A DNA stretch of 64,000 bases, taken from Streptococcus chenjunshii. Its GTDB lineage: Bacteria > Bacillota > Bacilli > Lactobacillales > Streptococcaceae. The stretch covers positions 1,054,001 through 1,118,000 of the forward strand of contig NZ_CP031733.1 of assembly GCF_003086355.1 (NCBI RefSeq). The letters run 5' to 3'. Below are positions 54,301 to 62,083 of the stretch, piece after piece; within the stretch, counting starts at the first letter, position 1; each line of letters begins with the position of its first letter. The notes below the pieces were generated by a model, which saw only the letters and a program-made list of their open reading frames with translations, did no database searches and had not been told where the DNA came from. Both the position numbers and the translations under genes were made by a program.

Positions 54301-55946
54301 ATCAGATTTATAACGATACCTATCATGTTCGTCTTAGAAGCTCTAATGAGAGGCCAAACAGCCCTCAGTTACCGTTTGAACCGACTCACTTAGTTTCTTA
54401 TCAAGACTTTGTCACAGTGCTTTACAAGGCTAATCAGGATGCCTCTCGGACTAAGCCAATCGCATTTGACATTTACGCTCCAGGTGGCGTCCTTGTTAAA
54501 GAAGATGTCCGTTATGCTATTGGCGATGAAACGCAGCCTGTGTCACATCTTCTAGGGCTAGGTTATCGCCGTTTAGAGGGCTATCCAGATTTAGCAGCTA
54601 TTGATGAAGAGGTGCTTTCTCAGCTGGAAAATCAAGCTATTACAACTGAGGAGAATGGACAAACAATTGTAACTGGAAACTCCCCTGAAGGGCTTTATAA
54701 GCAAGAAGAAATAGATGCCTTTTTAACTAACAATGGAGGCCAAGAACCTAGTCAGCGGACTCAGGAAAATATCTCTTCAGCGGAACCATTTGATTATAAG
54801 TCAGCTTCAGCTTATGAAATTAGTGAAAGAGCTTTCCAGAAAATTCGTGAGTATACACAATCCCCCGAAGACTTAATGGAGTATGTGGAATTTATGAGCA
54901 AGTTCCCTCAGCTTTCTCCTCGTAACGTTGCACTTATCCAAGAACAATGGAGAGGTGCCAATGCAGTCGCAACTTATGATCAATGGAAATCTATGGGAGA
55001 AGCACTTGGGATTAAAACAGAGGATGTTATTCAAACTAAAGCAACATACGTTAATAAGAGAACAGGTGAAAGCAAGGAAGTGGTTCATCAGGGGTTATCT
55101 GTCAAAGCCGGTGAAAAGTCGCGAATTACGCTCTTTAGACCATTGATGGCGAGGATGATTCCAGTCCTTGATGAAAATGGACATCAGGTTAAAAATAATA
55201 AAGGCAACCCAAAATACAAAAAGCTTTCCGAAGCGACTTCACAAGAAAAAACTTTAGTGAAAGATGGTAAACTTCCTGTTCGTCAATTCCAAGAAAGAGA
55301 TCCAAAAACTGGACAACCTCGTTTTACAACCTACAAGGTATTTGAATTGTCACAAACTACCCTTAAACCAGAAAGCTATCCTAAAGCAATGCCAAACCGT
55401 CATTACAACTTTGATACGGATAAGGTTAAGACTAAAGAAGTTCTTGAAGGATTATGTGATTATGCTGAAAGCATTGGTGTTTCTATTATGAAAGACGAAG
55501 CTCATGTTCTAGGAAATGCGAAAGGTGCCTTTTTCCCAGGAGAACAATTAATTTTAATTAATCCAGATAACACGCCTGGAGAAAAAATTGCAACAACTAT
55601 TCATGAACTAGCTCACGCAACGCTTCATAATCCTAACCTTGCAGATCAGTATAAAGAGCTGCCGAAAGTCCAAAAAGAGCTTGAGGCTGAAATGACTAGT
55701 CATTTGCTCTCGAAGCATTTTGGTTTAGATACGACTGAGAAGGCTATTGATTATATGGCTAAGTGGACCGACAATTTACAAGGATTAAATGATAAGCAAT
55801 TAGCTGACTCTTTGAAACGCATCCATAAAACAGTTTCTAAGATGCACAAGCAAATTGAGCATCACACGAAACCTTATCAATTAGGAAAAAATCGAGGACA
55901 GGGACCAAATTTTCCTAAAGCCCCTATCAAAGGGCCAAGTCGTTAA
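51321..55946 (+). CDS. Giant polyvalent protein: DnaG-like/toprim primase, ArdC ssDNA-binding, metallopeptidase
   Basis: 1541 residues. (1) About 25-95, a CHC2/DnaG N-domain-like part (RDILDVASEMNMELV, GGDVISLVETM) apparently without zinc Cys. (2) A DUF3991-like segment and a toprim domain (about 110-320) with LAVDNDEAGRNF. (3) A long variable Gln/Glu-rich linker with several polyvalent-type modules. (4) At about 1160-1240, an ArdC N-domain (QLSPRNVALIQEQW, YDQWKSMGEAL). (5) An ImmA/IrrE-like zinc peptidase with IHELAHATLH (HExxH, about 1430). ArdC proteins protect incoming single-stranded DNA from restriction. ATG 51321 follows an AAAGGAG. Confidence 0.82.
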   Translation: MAEEHTQQSSSRGKSRRERVEYARSRDILDVASEMNMELVRSGRDYRWKEHDSMVISPDKNMWNWFSRHQGGDVISLVETMKEVNFNQAIDYLNDGSFKEYTVVERVQEPFSYYLEPYEQPFEAARTYLKEQRSLSDETIDFFLDKGVLAQANAKVNGSIEPVVVFKSFDFSGEIVGATLQGIEENWEKWPERGYAKNIVRNSDGVTGMHVDIGQPNRLIFAESAIDLMSYYELHKDNLQDVRLVSMDGLKEAVIGKHLAQLQADILGRPLHWSHDQLADGLQTAIDNNFFTDGKHADWITLAVDNDEAGRNFTNSLREKGASIVEDLPVLQPGQDKTDWNDALKQHRILSLSDDRESYQTRSEKQGVLFENLADVTSTSDRAQVSYDTFKANQERLSEAVQSQIRAGNLRVTLSDEAYFYTLVNYTGWSHPMQQLKPKAIDSLKEYRTFFESINDTNIDHFKEKGTPEQNQMYDILKSLQKDLGRSNTSTVFSEEVAISAYNLNRQLDSLTAENWGRSISDPLGNLGRDTWNIISYPANEIVTGNVDYYYQLVPYHLLDYLNNKSGTVEISPETYETILQKLRDEAIIITPEVVEEVTMSPEQVVSSVEETEKPLDNHQEAAVSSEQYKKNETNIRDLSEQAQEAAPLPEATPSQPLKDLSPSQTDSHSLLYFTIEDPKRSIYKDNYHPIKPHELNKLNHHAPNIQSAAQWYLDNLSDTTLHYFYQQGNKQYNINIDFEQYHFMHLTGLFPLKRGQTAVKTLHDFAEGRGSYDNLMIADNEAAFQKIKVLPDLKAIMETDAFYFDQVEDIPKLQSLSLEKAIKSDDKDVLLAFSSNEENIYPASLMELTKQLKIQTEQSQHQNVILGVYQERDGKFTQLSINEAYITDNGEEMLSILKSGQVSSDEPSHDLTPSPAEALIDAATFTKVLDTAYNVGNPAELGVEVPEEFQASWERYNQLSEESSGDFKTIVAKADGVGLLDKTTAFYQDWQQDQIYNDTYHVRLRSSNERPNSPQLPFEPTHLVSYQDFVTVLYKANQDASRTKPIAFDIYAPGGVLVKEDVRYAIGDETQPVSHLLGLGYRRLEGYPDLAAIDEEVLSQLENQAITTEENGQTIVTGNSPEGLYKQEEIDAFLTNNGGQEPSQRTQENISSAEPFDYKSASAYEISERAFQKIREYTQSPEDLMEYVEFMSKFPQLSPRNVALIQEQWRGANAVATYDQWKSMGEALGIKTEDVIQTKATYVNKRTGESKEVVHQGLSVKAGEKSRITLFRPLMARMIPVLDENGHQVKNNKGNPKYKKLSEATSQEKTLVKDGKLPVRQFQERDPKTGQPRFTTYKVFELSQTTLKPESYPKAMPNRHYNFDTDKVKTKEVLEGLCDYAESIGVSIMKDEAHVLGNAKGAFFPGEQLILINPDNTPGEKIATTIHELAHATLHNPNLADQYKELPKVQKELEAEMTSHLLSKHFGLDTTEKAIDYMAKWTDNLQGLNDKQLADSLKRIHKTVSKMHKQIEHHTKPYQLGKNRGQGPNFPKAPIKGPSR

Positions 55947-55949
55947 GAC

Positions 55950-55981
55950 AAAAGGTATTCTCAATTGAGAGTACCTTTTTT
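55950..55981 (+). terminator. Terminator after the polyvalent protein gene
   Basis: AAAGGTATTCTCAATTGAGA then GTACCTTTTTT: long stem with T run. Confidence 0.88.
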
Positions 55982-56055
55982 ATACACAAAAAATGATACA
56001 AAAAGTTATATAACAAATTGTATCATAGCTTTTTTAGTTATCAGCTGGGGATGGT

Positions 56056-56098
56056 TTGTCCCCTTAACGCAAGAATTACCATTATCTCTTAAACTGAG
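56056..56098 (+). promoter_or_regulatory. Element promoter motif copy 3
   Basis: TTGTCC, 18-base spacer CCTTAACGCAAGAATTAC, CATTAT, then CTCTTAAACTGA. An upstream GGGGAtggttTGTCCCC dyad overlaps the -35. Drives topB and the AAA+ gene. Confidence 0.8.
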
Positions 56099-56127
56099 AT
56101 TAACTAACAGTAAAGGAGAAGAGTGAT

Positions 56128-57876
56128 ATGGTAACAGTCATTCTAGCTGAAAAAGAAACACAAGCTGCTGCTTACGCAGAGAGTTTGGGAACAGCTAGTA
56201 AAAAAGGAAAAGTTCATATAATCAAACACACACCGTACTTTTCAGATGAAGTTCATGTTATTGCTGCTGAAGGACACTTATTTGAGTATGGTTTACCAAA
56301 GGACAATTGGGATTTAGATAAGTTACCCTTAGTCGATGTTTCATTTAAACAGACACTAAAGAAGGACAAAGATTCTAAAGACACCTTTAAGCAGATTTAT
56401 CAAGAAGTTATGGCAGCTGATCATGTGATTATTGGTACAGATTCTGACAGAGAAGGGGAACGGATTGCTTATTCGATTTTATCCCATATTCCTGAAGGAA
56501 AAAGCAAGGTAACCAAGCGTCTTTGGGTTAACTCGGTTACCACTCGTTCTATTCAAAAAGCTTTTCAGGCACTTAGGGAACCGATGGAAACCTATAACTA
56601 CTATTTAGAAGCTGAAGCACGTGCGCAATCAGATTGGTTAGTAGGAATGAATTTATCGCCTCTAGCAACGATAGATCTGCAAAATAAAGGACGACTTCCC
56701 AGAGGCAAAGGCAATAGCTTATCTGTTGGTCGAGTGCAAACTCCATCAGTCCGTTTAATCTGTGAAAATGATTTAGCTATTCAGAATTTTAGACCCCAAA
56801 CGTATTGGAAATTACAGTTGGAAGATAAAGAAACAGGAGTAACATTCTCTAATAAAGAGAAGTATTCAGATAGTGATATGGTTCTGGCAGCTTCACGACA
56901 ATTAAGTCCTACCTCTATTGTTTCTTCAGTTGAAATGACGGAACACCAAAAAGCAGCACCCGCTTTATTTAATCTCTCAGATGTTCAAGGGCTTGCTGCA
57001 AAATGGTGGGGCTTTGAACCTCTCAAAACAGAAAGGATAATAGAAAGTCTTTATTTGAAAAAATACTTATCTTATCCTCGAACAGATACTCGATTTATTA
57101 CTGAAGAGGAATTTGATTATCTAAAGACTTACATTAAGAGTTATCAAGATACTATCAGTTGCCATTTTGAGCCAGTTCATTTAGAACCAAGGGAAAATTA
57201 CGTTGATCCTGAAAAAGTGGCTAAAACGAGTCACTACGCCCTTATTCCAACAGAAAATATCCCTAACCTAGTGACTTTAAAACCTGATGAGCGTTTAGTT
57301 TATGAAGCCATTGTTCGCAGAACGCTTTTGATGTTTGCCGCTGATTGTCGTTACAACACTACAACTGTTGAACTGGAAAATAAATGCTTGATTTTTAAGG
57401 CAGCAGGTAGACAAATGCTTGATTTTGGTTGGGTCGCTTTCAGTAAACAAAAATTAAAAGGTGATGTTGAACTTCCAGATTATCGTACAGGGGATCAATT
57501 GGAAACGAAGGCACTGGCTCTTGAAGGCGTGACAAAACCACCTAAGAGAATTACTGAAGCTCAATTTATTAGTGAAATCTTACCTAAGTATGGTTTAGGA
57601 ACACAGGCAACAAGAGCTGCTACGCTTAAAACGATTCAAGACCGTGGATATATCACTAAAAACAAGAAGTCAGGTCAACTATTTCCAACCAACAAAGCCT
57701 ATCTCTTAATTCATTATCTTTATGATAATGAGTTTGCGAGTCCTGAAACGACTGGCGGTTGGGAACTATTCCTCTCTCAGATTGGAGAGGGAGAAATTAA
57801 TCCACGTGAGTTTATTGATGCAATTAAAGAAAAGCTAACCGATCAGATTGCAGCTGCTAAAGGAAGGAGTGATTGA
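56128..57876 (+). CDS. topB: Type IA DNA topoisomerase III
   Basis: 582 residues. Toprim residues are in VILAEKETQAAAYAESLG and GTDSDREGERIAYSIL (about 102); the catalytic Tyr is in YLSYPRTDTRFITEEE (about 316). The C-terminal part GLGTQATRAATLKTIQDRGY is typical. It stops without zinc ribbons. Element-encoded TopB may decatenate single-stranded transfer or replication intermediates; Inc18 plasmids also carry a TopB-like gene. AAAGGAG upstream. Confidence 0.94.
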   Translation: MVTVILAEKETQAAAYAESLGTASKKGKVHIIKHTPYFSDEVHVIAAEGHLFEYGLPKDNWDLDKLPLVDVSFKQTLKKDKDSKDTFKQIYQEVMAADHVIIGTDSDREGERIAYSILSHIPEGKSKVTKRLWVNSVTTRSIQKAFQALREPMETYNYYLEAEARAQSDWLVGMNLSPLATIDLQNKGRLPRGKGNSLSVGRVQTPSVRLICENDLAIQNFRPQTYWKLQLEDKETGVTFSNKEKYSDSDMVLAASRQLSPTSIVSSVEMTEHQKAAPALFNLSDVQGLAAKWWGFEPLKTERIIESLYLKKYLSYPRTDTRFITEEEFDYLKTYIKSYQDTISCHFEPVHLEPRENYVDPEKVAKTSHYALIPTENIPNLVTLKPDERLVYEAIVRRTLLMFAADCRYNTTTVELENKCLIFKAAGRQMLDFGWVAFSKQKLKGDVELPDYRTGDQLETKALALEGVTKPPKRITEAQFISEILPKYGLGTQATRAATLKTIQDRGYITKNKKSGQLFPTNKAYLLIHYLYDNEFASPETTGGWELFLSQIGEGEINPREFIDAIKEKLTDQIAAAKGRSD

Positions 57877-57877
57877 A

Positions 57878-59710
57878 GTGGATGATGAATTGAAGACCCC
57901 TTATCTTGATAAGTACACTGATAATTTGTCAGCTAAGGTTGCTAAAAAATCAGACGACTATCAAGTGTACGGCCGTGATAAGGAAGTACAAGCAGTCATT
58001 ATCTCTCTTCTCAGACGAACTAAGAACAATCCTATTCTGGTAGGAGAAGCAGGAGTTGGTAAAACAGCTATTGTAGAGGGGTTAACACTTGCTATTATGC
58101 GTGACCAAGTTCCTGAAGCTTTAAAAGGTTTGACGGTTCGTTCTCTGGAGCTTTCTAGTTTGATGAGCGAAGATGATGGTGGCTTTATTGCTAAGTTCAA
58201 GAAGATTATTGAGGAGATGGTTGCTACACGTGGTCATAATCTTCTCTTTGTAGATGAATTTCATACCATCGTTGGAGCAGGTAGCCAGGACGGACAAGCC
58301 CTCGATGCAGGAAATGTGATTAAACCAGTTTTGGCACGTGGGGATATTCAGTTGATTGGAGCAACTACCTTAGATGAGTTCCATGATTATATTGAAACTG
58401 ATAGAGCCTTAGAGCGTCGGATGCAACCTGTTATGGTTGAAGAGCCAACGATTCCACAAGCTATAACTATTATTGATCAAGCAAAAGGGATTTATGAAAA
58501 GTTTCATGGGATTCAAATTTCCTCAGAAGCTGTTCGTCAAGCGGTCCGTCTATCTGTCCGCTATATTACAGATCGTTTTTTACCAGATAAAGCTTTTGAC
58601 TTAATCGATGAAGCTTCTACGATTGCTGCCGCTGAAGGAAAAGTAACCGTAACTGATGAAGATATAGCCCAGGTCTTAAAAGATAAAACAGGAATTCCTG
58701 TGACAACAATTCTGAAAGGTGATCAGGATCGCTTAGACGGTTTCAAAGAAAAGCTGATGGATCGAGTCAAAGGTCAGGAAGATGCGATAGAGGCCATAGT
58801 AGATGCGGTAACTATTGCTCAGGCAGGTTTGCAAGATGAAAACAAGCCTATCTCTTCAGTTCTCTTTCTTGGGCCGACTGGAGTTGGTAAAACAGAATTA
58901 TCCAAGGCCGTCGCAGAAGCACTTTTTGATGATGAAGATGCTATGATTCGCTTTGATATGTCTGAGTTCAAGAAAAAAGAAGATGTGGCCAAGCTGATTG
59001 GTAATCGTGAGACAAGAACTAAAGGGCAGCTAACTGAAGGGGTTAAACGGAAGCCTTACTCTGTCTTGTTGTTAGATGAAGTCGAAAAAGCCCATAGTGA
59101 GGTTATGGACTTATTTTTGCAAGTATTAGACGACGGCCGTTTAACAGATAGTTCTGGACGTTTGATTAGCTTCAAAAATACAATTGTCATTATGACAACT
59201 AACATTGGTGCTGAAAAAATTATCAATAAGTGGGAGCTGAAGGGTAATTTTAAAGATTTGACTGATCGTGATAGGCAGCAATTTGAAAAGTCTATGGATA
59301 GTGAGCTACAAAATGAATTTCGTCCAGAGTTTCTTAATCGGATCGAAAACAAAATTATCTTCAATCTCTTAGAGAGAAATGTCATTGAAGAAATTGCAGA
59401 GAAAAACCTCTCTAAAATTTCAGATAGGATGAAGCGACAAAATTTAACTCTGTCGTATGAGCCTAGTTTGATTCAGTATCTCTCAGATGTTGGTACTGAC
59501 GTAAAAAATGGCGCACGTCCACTAGAACGTTTAATTAAACGAAAAGTATTAGCACCTATTTCTGCCAAGAGTCTAACCTTGGATAAAAGTAACCAAACTT
59601 ATAATGTGCATTTATGGGTCGAAGGGGAAGCACCAGATAATCAACATAGGAAAGATTTGAGAAAAATTCAATTGGATATTGAAGGAGAAATGGATGCCTT
59701 TTTCAGCTGA
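57878..59710 (+). CDS. Clp/Hsp100-like double AAA+ ATPase
   Basis: About 611 residues, with two nucleotide-binding domains: Walker A GEAGVGKTAIVEG (about 55) with LLFVDEFHTIVGAG, and GPTGVGKTELSKA (about 331) with VLLLDEVEKAHSEV. Sensor and arginine-finger region FRPEFLNRIENKIIF. It lacks the Clp N-domain repeats and the long middle coiled coil, so it is shorter than ClpB/ClpC. GTG 57878 follows AGGAAGGAG; topB stops 1 base before it. It may remodel relaxosome or T4SS proteins. Confidence 0.87.
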   Translation: MDDELKTPYLDKYTDNLSAKVAKKSDDYQVYGRDKEVQAVIISLLRRTKNNPILVGEAGVGKTAIVEGLTLAIMRDQVPEALKGLTVRSLELSSLMSEDDGGFIAKFKKIIEEMVATRGHNLLFVDEFHTIVGAGSQDGQALDAGNVIKPVLARGDIQLIGATTLDEFHDYIETDRALERRMQPVMVEEPTIPQAITIIDQAKGIYEKFHGIQISSEAVRQAVRLSVRYITDRFLPDKAFDLIDEASTIAAAEGKVTVTDEDIAQVLKDKTGIPVTTILKGDQDRLDGFKEKLMDRVKGQEDAIEAIVDAVTIAQAGLQDENKPISSVLFLGPTGVGKTELSKAVAEALFDDEDAMIRFDMSEFKKKEDVAKLIGNRETRTKGQLTEGVKRKPYSVLLLDEVEKAHSEVMDLFLQVLDDGRLTDSSGRLISFKNTIVIMTTNIGAEKIINKWELKGNFKDLTDRDRQQFEKSMDSELQNEFRPEFLNRIENKIIFNLLERNVIEEIAEKNLSKISDRMKRQNLTLSYEPSLIQYLSDVGTDVKNGARPLERLIKRKVLAPISAKSLTLDKSNQTYNVHLWVEGEAPDNQHRKDLRKIQLDIEGEMDAFFS

Positions 59711-59730
59711 AAAAAGTTTTTTCCTATGAG

Positions 59731-59773
59731 TTGTCCCCTTAACGCACAAAATTTCATTATCACTTACACTAAT
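59731..59773 (+). promoter_or_regulatory. Element promoter motif copy 4
   Basis: TTGTCC, 18-base spacer CCTTAACGCACAAAATTT, CATTAT, then CACTTACACTAA. It shares TCCTATGA just upstream with copy 2. Drives the type IV secretion operon from 59802. Confidence 0.8.
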
Positions 59774-59801
59774 CATGTCAATAAAATAAAGGAGGTTTTC
59801 T

Positions 59802-60149
59802 ATGGAGAACAAGTTGACAAATTATATCAATACAGTGAGGACTAAAAGCAAAAGATATTTGCTTAGTTTATCACTCTTTCTTTCAGGACTCCTGACTACT
59901 ACAGTCTATGCGGATGATCCTTTTGCCAAAACAGATGCCTTGGCTCAACAAGGGATCACTAAGGTTCAAGGTATCGGCATTGTCACTTTAGGATTAGCGG
60001 TTGTTGTGACTGGTCTCGTTTATGGTTTTGGTGGTCGTGAGGTAAAAGCTGGTATCAAGAAACACTGGGTAGCCATTGCAGTATCCATTATTGCGGTTTC
60101 TGCTGGACCAAGTATCGTCGAGTGGGTCTTTAATTTTGTGAAGGGATAA
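59802..60149 (+). CDS. VirB2/TrbC-like pilin subunit
   Basis: 115 residues: signal peptide (about 18-42, cleavage near VYADD) and two membrane spans (about 62-84 and 93-112) with a short basic loop, the VirB2/TrbC topology. First gene of the presumed mating-channel operon. Ribosome binding site AAAGGAGG. Confidence 0.7.
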   Translation: MENKLTNYINTVRTKSKRYLLSLSLFLSGLLTTTVYADDPFAKTDALAQQGITKVQGIGIVTLGLAVVVTGLVYGFGGREVKAGIKKHWVAIAVSIIAVSAGPSIVEWVFNFVKG

Positions 60150-60159
60150 GGTGATTACG

Positions 60160-61236
60160 ATGGCATTTATCCCTTTTAAGAAAAGTCATAAATGCGTGGT
60201 AACAGATGATCTCTTTCTTGAAGTCACTTGGGAAGCTGGAAAATCTCCAGATGATGACAGCGAACTACTTGGGATTATCGAAGGACTGGATCAACAATAT
60301 CTAGATTCCTTCCAGCATTCGATTGAAGAGTCCTTGCCTTATGTGACTTTTCATCAAGCAGAACTACTGTTTCAAGCCTTACAAGAGGTTTATGGGTACG
60401 TAGAGCTGAACAAGGTAGCAATTTGTCACCTGGAGGGAAAGGAGGCTGTCTCTGAAGGGGAGGTATTTGCCAGCCCGTTTATCATTGATCAAGGGTACCA
60501 GAACTTACTCTTACCTTTGATTCAATCGATTATGACAGGTCAAGACTTCCAATCTTATACCTACCAAGAAAAGCGGGAGTATTTTGTCAATCAAATTTAT
60601 CCAGTCTACAAAAATAGTTTAGGTATTCAAGAATCAGCCCTTCCTCTTTTTCCAGAAGAAGGGGAACAAGTCTCAAGCGTTTTACCGCAACAGAAGCAAG
60701 TCTCAAACTTTGCTGCAGGTGTTACTCCGCCAGCAGAACAGAAAGCACTGAAAGAACACTCACTGAAGAAGGTTTATTTACTCATAGTACTTCTTGCAGT
60801 GTTAGCTGTCGGGGGAGTTATTTTATCTGTTATATCATATATGCAACTAGCTAAACAAAACGAACAGGTTACTTATCTCTATCAAGAATTAAAAAGTGTT
60901 CAAAATTTATCGAATGAAGAACATCAAATAGATGTCTTCAGTCGTTCCTTCTTGCCAAATTATTATTCCGGTAAGAAAGAAAACCTAGCAGATTTTCTTT
61001 CTGATGGAGATGCCAAATACACTGTTCCAAAAGAAGAAACCTTGCAGTCCGTTATTCTCGAAAAACTGATATATGAACCAAAAACTAAAGAATATACAGT
61101 AACCTATGTCTTGTCTGTAAAAGAAGGAGACAAGACTTCAGGTGTTAGGTTAACTTTTACCGTTAAGGGTCATGAGTCTTCTAAATATGGATATGTCGTA
61201 ACGACAGAACCTAAAGAGACAAACTATATTAATTAA
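60160..61236 (+). CDS. VirB8/TcpC-like type IV secretion component
   Basis: 358 residues. An acidic cytoplasmic N-terminal region (about 1-200) leads to one membrane span (KKVYLLIVLLAVLAVGGVIL). A ~130-residue extracytoplasmic domain follows, with the alternating strands of the NTF2-like TcpC/VirB8 fold (AKYTVPKEETLQSVIL, TYVLSVKEGDKTSGVRLTF). ATG 60160 chosen over GTG 60151, which sits in the ribosome binding site AAGGTG. Confidence 0.65.
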   Translation: MAFIPFKKSHKCVVTDDLFLEVTWEAGKSPDDDSELLGIIEGLDQQYLDSFQHSIEESLPYVTFHQAELLFQALQEVYGYVELNKVAICHLEGKEAVSEGEVFASPFIIDQGYQNLLLPLIQSIMTGQDFQSYTYQEKREYFVNQIYPVYKNSLGIQESALPLFPEEGEQVSSVLPQQKQVSNFAAGVTPPAEQKALKEHSLKKVYLLIVLLAVLAVGGVILSVISYMQLAKQNEQVTYLYQELKSVQNLSNEEHQIDVFSRSFLPNYYSGKKENLADFLSDGDAKYTVPKEETLQSVILEKLIYEPKTKEYTVTYVLSVKEGDKTSGVRLTFTVKGHESSKYGYVVTTEPKETNYIN

Positions 61237-61251
61237 AGAAAGGTATTTAAA

Positions 61252-62061
61252 ATGACAAAGAAACAACTGATTACAGCACTCGCAACATCAACATTGGTGT
61301 TATCAACCACTGTAGGAACGGCCTTTGCGGATGAGGTGGCGCCAATTGATCCAGCGACACCATCAACGGAAATCATTACTCCAGAACCATCAACACAACC
61401 CGATCCATCATCCGGAAGCTCAACGGGTAGTGACACAGGGACTTCCACAGAAATTACTGTGCCTGTTGACCCCACAATACCTTCTACAGGTGAGGAATCG
61501 GGAACAAATCCTAATACTCCAGGAACCAGTGAGGAAGAACCTAGTGTTCCAAGTACTGATCCAGCGGAAAATCCTACAACACCTAGTCAGCCGGAAGAAT
61601 CACCAACAGAGCCTACCGACCCATCAGGAACGGTAGAAGTCCCGACAACTGATGGTGAGACATCAACAGTTACCCCAGATACCTCAGTGCCAACCAACAA
61701 CCCAAATATTTCAGCTGAGACAGCTGCTAATGCTGGAGCTTCTCAAGTGGGAACAACTTCAAGTGTAACTGGTCAAATCGTGCAAGATGTAACATCAAGC
61801 TCACCAGTATACACCAATACAGGAGCTACCATTATTAGTACTCAAGATAGCCAAGTGGTCTTAAGTGATGGGACGATTACAAGTCCTGAAGCTATTGGAG
61901 CTATCACAAATAGTGATGGTACCATTTCGGTTATTACAGCTGAAGGAGTAAGTACGACGCTGCCTAAGACAGGAGAAGTTTCGACTCTTGGGTTAAGCTT
62001 CTTTGGAGGTGTGTTAACTGCTCTTGGTGGACTGTTCCTCAAAAAACGGAAAACAATTTAA
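61252..62061 (+). CDS. LPXTG surface protein with Pro/Thr/Ser/Glu stalk (PrgC-like)
   Basis: 269 residues: signal peptide (LITALATSTLVLSTTVGTAF), a low-complexity stalk of PSxP, TPxxP and GTxT elements (about 30-150), a small folded part (about 150-235), then LPKTG, hydrophobic span and KKRKT. In pCF10-type elements a similar protein accompanies the aggregation adhesin. The DNA of the stalk is repetitive (CCAACA, CCATCA). Confidence 0.85.
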   Translation: MTKKQLITALATSTLVLSTTVGTAFADEVAPIDPATPSTEIITPEPSTQPDPSSGSSTGSDTGTSTEITVPVDPTIPSTGEESGTNPNTPGTSEEEPSVPSTDPAENPTTPSQPEESPTEPTDPSGTVEVPTTDGETSTVTPDTSVPTNNPNISAETAANAGASQVGTTSSVTGQIVQDVTSSSPVYTNTGATIISTQDSQVVLSDGTITSPEAIGAITNSDGTISVITAEGVSTTLPKTGEVSTLGLSFFGGVLTALGGLFLKKRKTI

Positions 62062-62083
62062 AAATAAAAAGGAGAATATTTAA

